Source: Hydractinia symbiolongicarpus
Lineage: Eukaryota > Cnidaria > Hydrozoa > Anthoathecata > Hydractiniidae
Assembly: GCF_029227915.1 (NCBI RefSeq)
Contig: NC_079877.1
Span: 6,822,001-6,886,000 of the forward strand
Direction: 5' to 3'
Length of the DNA: 64,000 bases
Positions 11,165 through 24,932 of the stretch are shown one piece after another. The notes beneath the pieces are model-generated. The model did not search any database and had not been told where the DNA came from. It saw nothing but the letters and a program-made list of their open reading frames with translations. Each line of letters opens with the position of its first letter. Within the stretch, counting starts at the first letter, position 1. Made by a program: the position numbers and the translations under genes.

Positions 11165-14100
11165 GTTAGTTCGCGCTGAAGAAGTAGAGACAGTTTCCAA
11201 AACTACCCTTCAGTGACTTTCTCACGGTGTCAATCCGTTTGAGTTACAACGGTTGCGTCATATATTCGTACCAACATGTGTTTAGATATTTTTTTCCGGT
11301 ATTACTAAGTCGTATTGCTTTTAACAGTGAAACGATTGACTGTGGGACTTAATTGATCTCATTCTGGACTGTGACCTTATAAATGTGATAAGTGAGCCAA
11401 CTGGACCCCAAGAAATAACATTGTTCTTAATTTGACATGATTGCTGGAACTCAGCGATTACACTGGGCGCTGTGGTAGCGCTTTATTTCAAAATTAAGAT
11501 AAATAAGTCATTTTTTACTGTTGAACCAATCCTAGCCGTTAGTTTGCGCTGAAGAAATAGAGACAGTTTCAAAAACTACATTTCATTGACTTTCTAACGG
11601 TGTCAATCCGTTTCAGTTACAACGGTTGCGTAACATATTCGCACCAACATGTATTTAGGGTTTTTTTCTGATATTACTAGGTTGTATCGCTTTTAACAGT
11701 GAAACGATTGACTGTGGCACTTAAATGAACTGATTTTGGACTGTGACTTTATAAATGTGATAAATGAGCCAATTGGACTGCCAGAAATTACATTCCTCTT
11801 AATTTGACATGATTGCTGGAATTCAACGATTACAATGGGCGCTGTGGTAGCGCTTCATTTAAAAACTTAGATAAGTAAGTCATAATTACTGTGGGGCCAA
11901 TCCTGGCCGTTAGCACGCGCTGAATAATTAGGAACAGTTTCAAAAGCTACATTTCATTGACTTTCAACGGTATCAATCTGTTTGAGTTACAACGGTTGCA
12001 TCACATATTCGTACCAACATGTATTTAGCGATATTTTTTCGCTATTACAAGGTGACATTGCTCTTAACAGTGAAACGATTGACAGTGGGACTTAATTGAA
12101 CCGATTTTGGACTGTGACCTCATAAGTGTGATAAGTGAGACAATTGGACTCCAAGAAGTAACATTCTTCTTAATTTGACATGATTGCCGAAATTCAGCGA
12201 TTACACTGGGCGCTGTGGTAGCACGTTATTTAAAAATTAGGAAAAGAAAGTCATTTTTTACTGTGGGACCAATCCTAGCCGTTAACACACGCTGAAGAAA
12301 TAGCCACAGGATCAAAAACTACATTTCATTAAATTTCTAACGGTGTCAGGCCGTTTGAGTTACAACGGTTGGGTCATATATTCGTACTAACATGTATTTA
12401 GCGATATTTTTCTGATATTACTAGGTTGCACCGCTTTTAACAGTAAAACGATTGACTGTGGGACTTAATGAACTAACTTTGGACTGTGATCTGATAAATG
12501 TGATAAATGAGACAATTGGACCCCAAGAAATAACATTCTTCTTAATTTGACGTGATTGCCGGAACTTAGTGATTGCACTGGGCGCTATGGTAGCGCTTCA
12601 TTTAAAAATTTAGATAAATAAGTCATTTCTTACTGTGGGATCAATCCTGGCTGTTAGCACGCGCTGAATTAATAGGAACAGTTTCCAAAACTACATTTCA
12701 TTGACTTTCTAGCGGTATAAATTCGTTTGTGTTACAACGGTTGCGTCACATATTCGTACCAACATGTATTTAGCGATAGTGTTTGGATATTACTAGGTTG
12801 CATCGCCTTTAACAGTGAAAGGTTTGACTGTGGGACTTAATTGAACTGATTGTGGACTTTGACCTTATAAATGTGATAAATAAGCCAGTTTAACTACAAG
12901 AAATAACGTTGTTCTTAACCTGACATGATTGCTGGAACTCAGCGATTACACTGGGCGCTGTTGTAGCGCTTTATTTAAAAATTAAGATAAATAAGTCATT
13001 CTTTACTGTGGGACCAATCCTAGCCGTTAGTTCGCGCTGAAGAAGTAGAGACAGTTTCCAAAACTACATTTCATTGACTTTCTAACGGTGTCAATCCGTT
13101 TGAGTTACAGCGGTTGCGTCACATATTCGTGCCAACATGTGTTAAGATATTTTTTTACGATATTACTAAGTTGTATCGCTTTTAACAGTGAAACGATTGA
13201 CTGTGGGACTTAATTGAACTCATTCTAGACTGTTACCTTATAAATGTGATAAGTGAGCCAACTGGACTCCAAGAAATAACATTTTTCTTAATTTGACATG
13301 ATTGCTGGAACTCAGCGATTACACTGAGCGCTGTGGTAGCGCTTTATTTAAAAATTTAGATTAATAAGTCATTTTTTACTGTGGGACCAATCCTGGCCGT
13401 TAGCACGCGCCGAATAAATAGGAACAGTTTCCAAAACTACATTTCATTGACTTTCTAGGGGTATAAATCCGTTTGAGTTACAACTGCTGCGTCACATATT
13501 CGTACCAACATGTATTTAGCGATAGTGTTTGGATATTACTAGGTTGCATTGCTTTTAACAGTGAAAGGTTTGACTGTGGGACTTAATTGAACTGATTGTG
13601 GACTTTGACCTTATAAATGTGATAAATAAGCCAGTTTGACTACAAGAAATAACGTTGTTCTTAATTTGACATGATTGCTGGAACTCAGCGATTACACTGG
13701 TCGCTGTGGTAGCGCTTTATTAAAAAATTAAGATAAATAAATCAATTTTTACTGCGGGACCAATCCTAGCCGTTATTTCGCGCTGAAGAAGTAGAGACAG
13801 TTTCCAAAACTACATTTCATTGACTTTCTAACGGTGTCAATCCGTTTGAGTTACAGCGGTTGCGTCACATATTCGTGCCAACATTTGTTTAGACATTTTT
13901 TCCGATATTACTAAGTTGTATCGCTTTTAACAATGAAACGATTGACTGTGGGACTTAATTGAACTCATTCTGGACTGTTACCTTATAAATGTGATAAGTG
14001 AGCCAACTGGACCCCAAGAAATAACATTGTTCTTAATTCGACATGATTGCTGGAACTCAGCGATTACACTGGGCGCTGTGGTAGCGCTTTATTTCAAAAT

Positions 14101-15268
14101 TAAGATAAATAAGTCATTTTTTACTGTTGAACCAATCCTAGCCGTTAGTTTGCGCTGAAGAAATAGAGACAGTTTCAAAAACTACATTTCATTGACTTTC
14201 TAACGGTGTCAATCCGTTTCATTTACAACGGTTGCGTAACATATTCGCACCAACATGTATTTAGGGTATTTTTCTGATATTACTAGGTTGTATCGCTTTT
14301 AACAGTGAAACGATTGATTGTGGCACTTAAATGAACTGATTTTGGACTGTGACTTTATAAATGTGATAAATGAGCCAATTGGACTGCCAGAAATTACATT
14401 CCTCTTAATTTGACATGATTGATGGAATTCAACGATTGCAATGGGCGCTGTGGTAGCGCTTCATTTAAAAACTTAGATAAGTAAGTCATAATTACTGTGG
14501 GACCAATCCTGGCCGTTAGCACGCGCTGAATAAATAGGAATAGTTTCAAAAGCTACATTTCATTGACTTTCAACGGTATCAATCTGTTTGAGTTACAACG
14601 GTTGCGTCACATATTCGTACCAACATGTATTTAGCGATATTTTTTCGCTATTACTAGGTTACATTGCTCTTAACAGTGAAACGATTGACAGTGGGACTTA
14701 ATTGAACCGATTTTGGACTGTGACCTCATAAGTGTGATAAGTGAGACAATTGGACTCCAAGAAGTAACATTCTTCTTAATTTGACATGATTGCCGAAATT
14801 CAGCGATTACACTGGGCGCTGTGGTAGCGCGTTATTTAAAAATTAGGAAAAGAAAGTCATTTTTTACTGTGGGACCAATCCTAGCCGTTAACACACGCTG
14901 AAGAAATAGCTACAGGATCAAAAACTACATTTCATTAAATTTCTAACGGTGTCAGTCCGTTTGAGTTACAACGGTTGCGTCACATATTCGTACTAACATG
15001 TATTTAGCGATATTTTTCTGATATTACTAGGTTGCACCGCTTTTAACAGTGAAACGATTGACTGTGGGACTTAATGAACTAACTTTGGACTGTGATCTGA
15101 TAAATGTGATAAATGAGACAATTGGACCCCAAGAAATAACATTTTTCTTAATTTGACATGATTGCTGGAACTCAGCGATTACACTGAGCGCTGTGGTAGC
15201 GCTTTATTTAAAAATTTAGATTAATAAGTCATTTTTTACTGTGGGACCAATCCTGGCCGTTAGCACGC
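11165..15268. repeat. 13-monomer higher-order repeat, copy 2 (11 of 13 monomers)
   Basis: Unit starts are 11165, 11538, 11909, 12281, 12653, 13026, 13399, 13772, 14144, 14515 and 14887. It follows copy 1 at an offset of 4838 bp with roughly one difference per hundred bases or fewer by eye, sharing private variants such as AGTGTCGCTATT-region changes and GTTAACACACGCTG. Match ends just after 15259: copy 1 goes on with CGCTGAAAAAATAGCAAC, while this copy goes on with CGCCGAATAAATAGG, the sequence of unit 7. A crossover in or near the shared GCACGCGC explains the switch. Confidence 0.88.
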
Positions 15269-16986
15269 GCCGAATAAATAGGAACAGTTTCCAAAACTAC
15301 ATTTCATTGACTTTCTAGCGGTATAAATCCGTTTGAGTTACAACTGCTGCGTCACATATTCGTACCAACATGTATTTAGCGATAGTGTTTGGATATTACT
15401 AGGTTGCATCGCTTTTAACAGTGAAAGGTTTGACTGTGGGACTTAATTGAACTGATTGTGGACTTTGACCTTATAAATGTGATAAATAAGCCAGTTTGAC
15501 TACAAGAAATAACGTTGTTCTTAATTTGACATGATTGCTGGAACTCAGCGATTACACTGGTCGCTGTGGTAGCGCTTTATTTAAAAATTAAGATAAATAA
15601 ATCAATTTTTACTGCGGGACCAATCCTAGCCGTTATTTCGCGCTGAAGAAGTAGAGACAGTTTCCAAAACTACATTTCATTGACTTTCTAACGGTGTCAA
15701 TCCGTTTAAGTTACAACGGTTGCGTAACATATTCGCACCAACATGTATTTAGGGTATTTTTCTGATATTACTAGGTTGTATCGCTTTTAACAGTGAAACG
15801 ATTGACTGTGGCACTTAAATGAACTGATTTTGGACTGTGACTTTATAAATGTGATAAATGAGCCAATTGGACTGCCAGAAATTACATTCCTCTTAATTTG
15901 ACATGATTGCTGGAATTCAACGATTGCAATGGGCGTTGTGGTAGCGCTTCATTTAAAAACTTAGATAAGTAAGTCATAATTACTGTGGGACCAATCCTGG
16001 CCGTTAGCACGCGCTGAATAAATAGGAACAGTTTCAAAAGCTACATTTCATTGACTTTCAACGGTATCAATCTGTTTGAGTTACAACGTTTGCGTCACAT
16101 ATTCGTACCAACAAGTACTTAGCGATAGTGTTTGGATATTACTAGGTTGCATCGCTTTTAACAGTGAAAGGTTTGACTGTGGGACTTAATTGAACTGATT
16201 GTGGATTTTGACCTTATAAATGTGATAAATAAGCCAGTTTGACTACAAGAAATATCGTTGTTCTTAATTTGACATGATTGCTGGAACTCAGCGATTACAC
16301 TGGGCGCTGTGGTAGCGCTTTATTTAAAAATTAAGATAAATAAATCAATTTTTACTGTGGGACCAATCCTAGCCGTTAGTTCGCGCTGAAGAAGTAGAGG
16401 TAGTTTCAAAAACTACATTTCATTGACTTTCTAACGGTGTCAATCCGTTTGAGTTACAGCGGTTGCGTCACATATTCGTGCCAACATGTGTTTAGATATT
16501 TTTTTCCGATATTACTAAGTTGTATCGCTTTTAACAGTGAAACGATTGACTGTGGGACTTAATTGAACTCATTCTAGACTGTGACCTTATAAATGTGATA
16601 AGTGAGCCAACTGGAGCCCAAGAAATAACATTGTTCTTAATTTGACATGATTGCTGGGACTGAGCGATTACACTGAGCGCTGTGGTAGCGCTTTATTTAA
16701 AAATTTAGATAAATATGTCATTTTTTACTGTGGGACCAATCCTGGCCGTTAGCACGCGCCGAATAAATAGGAACAGTTTCCAAAACTACATTTCATTGAA
16801 TTTTTAGCGGTATAAATTCGTTTGAGTTACAACGGTTGCGTCACATATTCGTACTAACATGTATTTGGCGACAGTGTTCGGATATTACTAGGTTGCATCG
16901 CTTTTAACAGTGAAACGTTTGACTGTGGGACTTAATTGAACTGATTGTGGACTGTGACCTTATAAGTGTGATAAGAGAGACAATTG
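15269..16986. repeat. Transition monomers between regions A and B
   Basis: Unit starts are 15259, 15632, 16003, 16375 and 16748. 15259-15700 repeats units 7-8 of the 13-mer, then within the unit at 15632 the sequence switches to the unit-9 type (GGTTGCGTAACATATTCGC), and 16003 resembles unit 10 before switching to a subfamily b 3' part. From 16375 the variants of region B (GAGTTACAGCGG, AGCCCAAG, TAAATATGTCATT) take over. I see only satellite here. Confidence 0.75.
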
Positions 16987-19900
16987 GACTCCAAGAAGTA
17001 ACATTCTTCTTAATTTGACATGATTGCCGAAACTCAGCGATTACGCTGTGGTAGAGCTTTATTTAAAAATTAAGATAAATAAGTCATTTTTTACTGTGGG
17101 ACCAATCCTAGCCGTTAGTTCGCGTTGAAGAAGTAGAGACAGTTTCCAAAACTACATTTCATTGACTTTGTAACGGTGTCAATCCGTTTCAGTTACAGCG
17201 GTTGAGTCACATATTCGTGCCAACATGTGTTTAGATATTTTTTTCCGATATTACTAAGTTGTATCGCTTTTAACAGTAAAACGATTGACTGTGGGACGTA
17301 ATTGCACTCATTCTTGACTGTGACATTATAAATGTGATAATTGAGCCAACTGGACCCCAAGAAATAACATTGATCTTAATTTGACATGATTGCTGGAACT
17401 CAGCGATTACACTGAGCGCTGTGGTAGCGCTTTATTTAAAAATTAAGATAGATACGTTATTTTTTACTGTGGGACCAATCCTAGCCGTTAGTTTGCGCTG
17501 AAGAAATAGAGACTGTTTCAAAAACTACATTTCATTGAATTTCTAGCGGTATCAATCCAATTGAGTTACAACGGTTGCGTCACATATTCGTACCAACATG
17601 TATTTAGCGATATTTTTCTGATATTACTAGGTTGCATCGCTTTTAACAGTGAAACGATTGACTGTGGGACTTAATGAACTAACTTTGGACTGTGACGTGA
17701 TAAATGTGATAAATGAGACAATTGGACCCCAAGAAATAACATTCTTCTTCATTTGACGTGATTGCCGGAACTCAGTGATTGCACTGGGCGCTGTGATAGC
17801 GCTTCATTTAAAAATTTAGATGAATAAGTCATTTCTTACTTTGGGACCAATCATGGCCGTTAGCACGCGCTGAATAAATAGGAACAGTTTCCAAAACTAC
17901 GTTTCATTGACTTTCTCGCGGCATAAATCCGTTTGAGTTACAGCGGTTGCGTCACATATTCGTGCCAACATGTGTTAGATATTTTTTTCCGATATTACTA
18001 AGTTGTATCGCTTTTAACAGTGAAACGATTGACTGTGGGACTTAATTGAACTCATTCTGGACTGTGACCTTATAAATGTGATAATTGAGCCAACTGGACC
18101 CCAAGGAATAACATTTTTCTTAATTTGTCGTGATTGCCGGAACTCAGTGATTGCACTGGGCGCTGTGGTAGCGCTTCATTTAAAAATTTAGAATAATAAG
18201 TCATTCTTTACCGTGGGACGAATCCTAGCCGTTATTGCGCGCTGAAGAAATAGCGACAGTTTCAAAAACCACATTTCATTGATTTTCTAACGGTATCAGT
18301 CCGTTTGAGTTACAACGGTTGGGTCACAAACTCGTACTAACATGTGTTTAGCCATATTTTCCTCATATTACTAGGTTGCATCGCTTTTAACAGTGAAACG
18401 ATTGACTGTGGGACTTAATGAACTAACTTTGGACTGTGATCTGATAAATGTGATAAATGAGACAATTGGACCCCAAGAAATAACATTCGTCTTAATTTGA
18501 CGTGATTGCCGGAACTCAGTGATTGCACTGGGCGCTGTGGTAGCGCTTCATTTAAAAATTAAGATAAATAAGTCATTTCTTACTGTGGGACCAATGCTGG
18601 CCGTTAGCACGCGCTGAATAAATAGGAACAGTTTCCAAAACTACATTTCATTGACTTTCTAGCGGCATAAATCCGTTTGAGTTACAGCGGTTGCGTCACA
18701 TATTCGTGCCAACATGTGTTTAGATACTTTTTTCCGATATTACTAAGTTGTATCGCTTTTAACAGTGAAACGATTGACTGTGGGACTTAATTGAACTCAT
18801 TCTGGACTGTGACCTTATAAGTGTGATAAGTGAGACAATTGGACCCCAAGAAATAACATTCTTCTTAATTTGACATGATTGCCGGAACTCAGCGATTACA
18901 CTGGGTGCTGTGGTAGCGCTTCATTTAAAAATATAGATAAATAAGTCATTCTTTACCGTGGGACGAATCCTAGCCGTTATCGCGCGCTGAAGAGATAGTG
19001 ACAATTTCAAAAACCACATTTCATTGATTTTTTAACGGTATCAGTCCGTTTGAGTTACAACAGTTGCGTCACATATTCGTACCAACATGTATTTAGCGAT
19101 AGTGTTTTGGATAATACTAGGTTGCATCGATTTTAACAGTGAAACGTTTGAATGTAGGACTTAATTGAACAGATTGTGGATTTTGACCTTATAAATGTGA
19201 TAAATAAGCCAGTTTGACTACAAGAAATAACGTTGTTCTTAATTTGACATGATTGCTGGAACTCAGCGATTACACTGGGAGCTGTGATAGCGCTTCATTT
19301 AAAAATTTAGATAAATAAGTCATTTCTTACTGTGGGACCAATGCTGGCCGTTAGCACGCGCTGAATAAATAGGAACAGTTTCCAAAACTACATTTCATTG
19401 ACTTTCTAGCGGTATAAATCCGTTTGAGTTACAGCGGTTGCGTCACATATTCGTGCCAACATGTGCTTAGATACTTTTTTCCGATATTACTAAGTTGTAT
19501 CGCTTTTAACAGTGAAACGATTGACTGTGGTACTTAATTGAACTCATTCTAGACTGTGACCTTATAAATGTGATAAGTGAGCCAACTGGAGCCCAAGAAA
19601 TAACATTGTTCTTAATTTGACATGATTGCTGGGACTGAGCGATTACACTGAGCGCTGTGGTAGCGCTTTATTTAAAAATTTAGATAAATATGTCATTTTT
19701 TACTGTGGGACCAATCCTGGCCGTTAGCACGCGCCGAATAAATAGGAACAGTTTCCAAAACTACATTTCATTGAATTTTTAGCGGTATAAATTCGTTTGA
19801 GTTACAACGGTTGCGTCACATATTCGTGCCAACATGTGTTTAGATATTTTTTTCCGATATTACTAAGTTGCATCGCTTTTAACGGTGAAACGATTGACTG

Positions 19901-20706
19901 TGGGATTTAATTGAACTCATTCTGGACTGTGACCTTATAAATGTGATAATTGAGCCAACTGGACCCCAAGAAATAACATTGATCTTAATTTGACATGATT
20001 GCTGGAACTCAGCGATTACACTGAGCGCTGTGGTAGCGCTTTATTTAAAAATTAAGATAAATACGTTATTTTTTACTGTGGGACCAATCCTAGCCCTTAG
20101 TTCGCGCTGAAGAAATAGAGTCTGTTTCAAAAACTACATTTCATTGAATTTCTAGCGGTATCAATCCGATTGAGTTACAACGGTTGCGTCACATATTCTT
20201 ACCAACATGTATTTCGCGATATTTTTCTGATATTACTAGGTTGCATCGCTTTTAACAGTGAAACGATTGACTGTGGGACTTAATGAACTAACTTTGGACT
20301 GTGACCTGATAAATGTGATAAATGAGACAATTGGACCCCAAGAAATAACATTCTTCTTCATTTGACGTGAATGCCGGAACTCAGTGATTGCACTGGGCGC
20401 TGTGATAGCGCTTCATTTAAAAATTTAGATAAATAAGTCATTTCTTACTTTGGGACCAATCCTGGCCGTTAGCACGCGCTGAATAAATAGGAACAGTTTC
20501 CAAAACTACGTTTCATTGACTTTCTCGCGGCATAAATCCGTTTGAGTTACAGCGGTTGCGTCACATATTTGTGCCAACATGTGTTTAGATATTTTTTTCC
20601 GATATTACTAAGTTGTATCGCTTTTAACAGTGAAACGATTGACTGTGAGACTTAATTGAACTGATTGTGGACTTTGATCTTATAAATGTGATAAATAAGC
20701 CAGTTT
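16987..20706. repeat. 10-monomer tandem duplication, copy 1 (3720 bp)
   Basis: Unit starts inside are 17114, 17487, 17859, 18231, 18603, 18976, 19350, 19723, 20096 and 20468. Each position recurs 3720 bp downstream with about a dozen substitutions seen by eye, above 99% identity. Identity starts at the GACTCCAAGAAGTAACATTC of 16987 and the same motif restarts at 20707. The copy contains a distinctive 7-bp loss, GATTACGCTGTGG, near 17041-17051, shared with copy 2 at 20761-20771. Confidence 0.93.
17041..17053. other. 7-bp deletion in monomer (GATTAC|GCTGTGG)
   Basis: The usual GATTACACTGGGCGCTGTGG reads GATTACGCTGTGGTAGAGC here, making the 16748 unit 366 bp. The same loss is at 20761-20773 in the second 3720-bp copy and nowhere else that I saw, so it predates that duplication but is young in the array. 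It removes the bases just before the GCGCT arm, and the other arm is AGAGC, so the short dyad is disrupted in these units. Confidence 0.85.
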
Positions 20707-23700
20707 GACTCCAAGAAGTAACATTCTTCTTAATTTGACATGATTGCCGAAACTCAGCGATTACGCTGTGGTAGAGCTTTATTTAAAAATTAAGATAAAT
20801 AAGTCATTTTTTAATGTGGGACCAATCCTAGCCGTTAGTTCGCGTTGAAGAAGTAGAGACAGTTTTCAAAACTACATTTCATTGACTTTGTAACGGTGTC
20901 AATCCGTTTCAGTTACAGCGGTTGAGTCACATATTCGTGCCAACATGTGTTTAGATATTTTTTTCCGATATTACTAAGTTGTATCGCTTTTAACAGTGAA
21001 ACGATTGACTGTGGGACGTAATTGCACTCATTCTTGACTGTGACATTATAAATGTGATAATTGAGCCAACTGGACCCCAAGAAATAACATTGATCTTAAT
21101 TTGACATGATTGCTGGAACTCAGCGATTACACTGAGCGCTGTGGTAGCGCTTTATTTAAAAATTAAGATAGATACGTTATTTTTTACTGTGGGACCAATC
21201 CTAGCCGTTAGTTTGCGCTGAAGAAATAGAGACTGTTTCAAAAACTACATTTCATTGAATTTCTAGCGGTATCAATCCAATTGAGTTACAACGGTTCCGT
21301 CACATATTCGTACCAACATGTATTTAGCGATATTTTTCTGATATTACTAGGTTGCATCGCTTTTAACAGTGAAACGATTGACTGTGGGACTTAATGAACT
21401 AACTTTGGACTGTGACGTGATAAATGTGATAAATGAGACAATTGGACCCCAAGAAATAACATTCTTCTTCATTTGACGTGATTGCCGGAACTCAGTGATT
21501 GCACTGGGCGCTGTGATAGCGCTTCATTTAAAAATTTAGATGAATAAGTCATTTCTTACTTTGGGACCAATCATGGCCGTTAGCACGCGCTGAATAAATA
21601 GGAACAGTTTCCAAAACTACGTTTCATTGACTTTCTCGCGGCATAAATCCGTTTGAGTTACAGCGGTTGCGTCACATATTCGTGCCAACATGTGTTAGAT
21701 ATTTTTTTCCGATATTACTAAGTTGTATCGCTTTTAACAGTGAAACGATTGACTGTGGGACTTAATTGAACTCATTCTGGACTGTGACCTTATAAATGTG
21801 ATAATTGAGCCAACTGGACCCCAAGGAATAACATTTTTCTTAATTTGTCGTGATTGCCGGAACTCAGTGATTGCACTGGGCGCTGTGGTAGCGCTTCATT
21901 TAAAAATTTAGAATAATAAGTCATTCTTTACCGTGGGACGAATCCTAGCCGTTATTGCGCGCTGAAGAAATAGCGACAGTTTCAAAAACCACATTTCATT
22001 GATTTTCTAACGGTATCAGTCCGTTTGAGTTACAACGGTTGGGTCACAAACTCGTACTAACATGTGTTTAGCCATATTTTTCTCATATTACTAGGTTGCA
22101 TCGCTTTTAACAGTGAAACGATTGACTGTGGGACTTAATGAACTAACTTTGGACTGTGATCTGATAAATGTGATAAATGAGACAATTGGACCCCAAGAAA
22201 TAACATTCGTCTTAATTTGACGTGATTGCCGGAACTCAGTGATTCCACTGGGAGCTGTGATAGCGCTTCATTTAAAAATTTAGATAAATAAGTCATTTCT
22301 TACTGTGGGACCAATGCTGGCCGTTAGCACGCGCTGAATAAATAGGAACAGTTTCCAAAACTACATTTCATTGACTTTCTAGCGGCATAAATCCGTTTGA
22401 GTTACAGCGGTTGCGTCACATATTCGTGCCAACATGTGTTTAGATACTTTTTTCCGATATTACTAAGTTGTATCGCTTTTAACAGTGAAACGATTGACTG
22501 TGGGACTTAATTGAACTCATTCTGGACTGTGACCTTATAAGTGTGATAAGTGAGACAATTGGACCCCAAGAAATAACATTCTTCTTAATTTGACATGATT
22601 GCCGGAACTCAGCGATTACACTGGGTGCTGTGGTAGCGCTTCATTTAAAAATATAGATAAATAAGTCATTCTTTACCGTGGGACGAATCCTAGCCGTTAT
22701 CGCGCGCTGAAGAGATAGTGACAATTTCAAAAACCACATTTCATTGATTTTTTAACGGTATCAGTCCGTTTGAGTTACAACAGTTGCGTCACATATTCGT
22801 ACCAACATGTATTTAGCGATAGTGTTTTGGATAATACTAGGTTGCATCGATTTTAACAGTGAAACGTTTGAATGTAGGACTTAATTGAACAGATTGTGGA
22901 TTTTGACCTTATAAATGTGATAAATAAGCCAGTTTGACTACAAGAAATAACGTTGTTCTTAATTTGACATGATTGCTGGAACTCAGCGATTACACTGGGA
23001 GCTGTGATAGCGCTTCATTTAAAAATTTAGATAAATAAGTCATTTCTTACTGTGGGACCAATGCTGGCCGTTAGCACGCGCTGAATAAATAGGAACAGTT
23101 TCCAAAACTACATTTCATTGACTTTCTAGCGGTATAAATCCGTTTGAGTTACAGCGGTTGCGTCACATATTCGTGCCAACATGTGCTTAGATACTTTTTT
23201 CCGATATTACTAAGTTGTATCGCTTTTAACAGTGAAACGATTGACTGTGGTACTTAATTGAACTCATTCTAGACTGTGACCTTATAAATGTGATAAGCTA
23301 GCCAACTGGAGCCCAAGAAATAACATTGTTCTTAATTTGACATGATTGCTGGGACTGAGCGATTACACTGAGCGCTGTGGTAGCGCTTTATTTAAAAATT
23401 TAGATAAATATGTCATTTTTTACTGTGGGACCAATCCTGGCCGTTAGCACGCGCCGAATAAATAGGAACAGTTTCCAAAACTACATTTCATTGAATTTTT
23501 AGCGGTATAAATTCGTTTGAGTTACAACGGTTGCGTCACATATTCGTGCCAACATGTGTTTAGATATTTTTTTCCGATATTACTAAGTTGCATCGCTTTT
23601 AACGGTGAAACGATTGACTGTGGGATTTAATTGAACTCATTCTGGACTGTGACCTTATAAATGTGATAATTGAGCCAACTGGACCCCAAGAAATAACATT

Positions 23701-24426
23701 GATCTTAATTTGACATGATTGCTGGAACTCAGCGATTACACTGAGCGCTGTGTTAGCGCTTTATTTAAAAATTAAGATAAATACGTTATTTTTTACTGTG
23801 GGACCAATCCTAGCCCTTAGTTCGCGCTGAAGAAATAGAGTCTGTTTCAAAAACTACATTTCATTGAATTTCTAGCGGTATCAATCCGATTGAGTTACAA
23901 CGGTTGCGTCACATATTCTTACCAACATGTATTTCGCGATATTTTTCTGATATTACTAGGTTGCATCGCTTTTAACAGTGAAACGATTGACTGTGGGACT
24001 TAATGAACTAACTTTGGACTGTGACCTGATAAATGTGATAAATGAGACAATTGGACCCCAAGAAATAACATTCTTCTTCATTTGACGTGAATGCCGGAAC
24101 TCAGTGATTGCACTGGGCGCTGTGATAGCGCTTCATTTAAAAATTTAGATAAATAAGTCATTTCTTACTTTGGGACCAATCCTGGCCGTTAGCACGCGCT
24201 GAATAAATAGGAACAGTTTCCAAAACTACGTTTCATTGACTTTCTCGCGGCATAAATCCGTTTGAGTTACAGCGGTTGCGTCACATATTTGTGCCAACAT
24301 GTGTTTAGATATTTTTTTCCGATATTACTAAGTTGTATCGCTTTTAACAGTGAAACGATTGACTGTGAGACTTAATTGAACTGATTGTGGACTTTGATCT
24401 TATAAATGTGATAAATAAGCCAGTTT
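20707..24426. repeat. 10-monomer tandem duplication, copy 2 (3720 bp)
   Basis: Unit starts are 20834, 21207, 21579, 21951, 22323, 22696, 23070, 23443, 23816 and 24188. It is near-identical to 16987-20706. Differences include TTAATGTGGG (copy 1 TTACTGTGGG), GGTTCCGTCAC (copy 1 GGTTGCGTCAC), AAGCTAGCCAAC (copy 1 AAGTGAGCCAAC) and a cluster of four changes in 37 bp at 22245-22281. At 24427 the third copy does not restart: GACTACAAGAAATAACGTCG replaces GACTCCAAGAAGTAACATTC. Confidence 0.93.
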
Positions 24427-24569
24427 GACTACAAGAAATAACGTCGTTCTTAATTTGATATGATTGCTGGAACTCAGCGATTACACTGAGCGCTGTGGTA
24501 GCGCTTTATTTAAAAATTAAGATAAATAAATCAATTTTTACTGTGGGATCAATCCTAGCCGTTAGTTCG
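21588..24569. repeat. 8-monomer higher-order repeat, copy 1 (2982 bp)
   Basis: From CGCTGAATAAATAGG at 21588 the sequence repeats at 24570 and again at 27552, an offset of 2982 bp. This unit overlaps the second 3720-bp copy, so the 10-mer and the 8-mer share most of their monomers: the 8-mer is the same series restarted two monomers early. Variants carried into both copies include the unusual GATTCCACTGGGAGC, AAGCTAGCCAAC and CTGTGTTAGCGC. Confidence 0.92.
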
Positions 24570-24932
24570 CGCTGAATAAATAGGAACAGTTTCCAAAACT
24601 ACGTTTCATTGACTTTCTCGCGGCATAAATCCGTTTGAGTTACAGCGGTTGCGTCACATATTCGTGCCAACATGTGTTAGATATTTTTTTCCGATATTAC
24701 TAAGTTGTATCGCTTTTAACAGTGAAACGATTGACTGTGGGACTTAATTGAACTCATTCTGGACTGTGACCTTATAAATGTGATAATTGAGCCAACTGGA
24801 CTCCAAGAAGTAACATTTTTCTTAATTTGTCGTGATTGCCGGAACTCAGTGATTGCACTGGGCGCTGTGGTAGCGCTTCATTTAAAAATTTAGAATAATA
24901 AGTCATTCTTTACCGTGGGACGAATCCTAGCC
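24561..24932. repeat. Hybrid monomer marking an HOR junction
   Basis: The unit begins GTTAGTTCGCGCTGAA like subfamilies a/d but continues AATAGGAACAGTTTCC and CTACGTTTCATTGAC like subfamily b. The switch lies in the shared CGCGCTGAA. The same hybrid starts at 27543, 30899 and 32762, so it was formed once and then copied as the boundary of the repeating block. It is the best anchor for counting HOR copies in region B. Confidence 0.85.
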
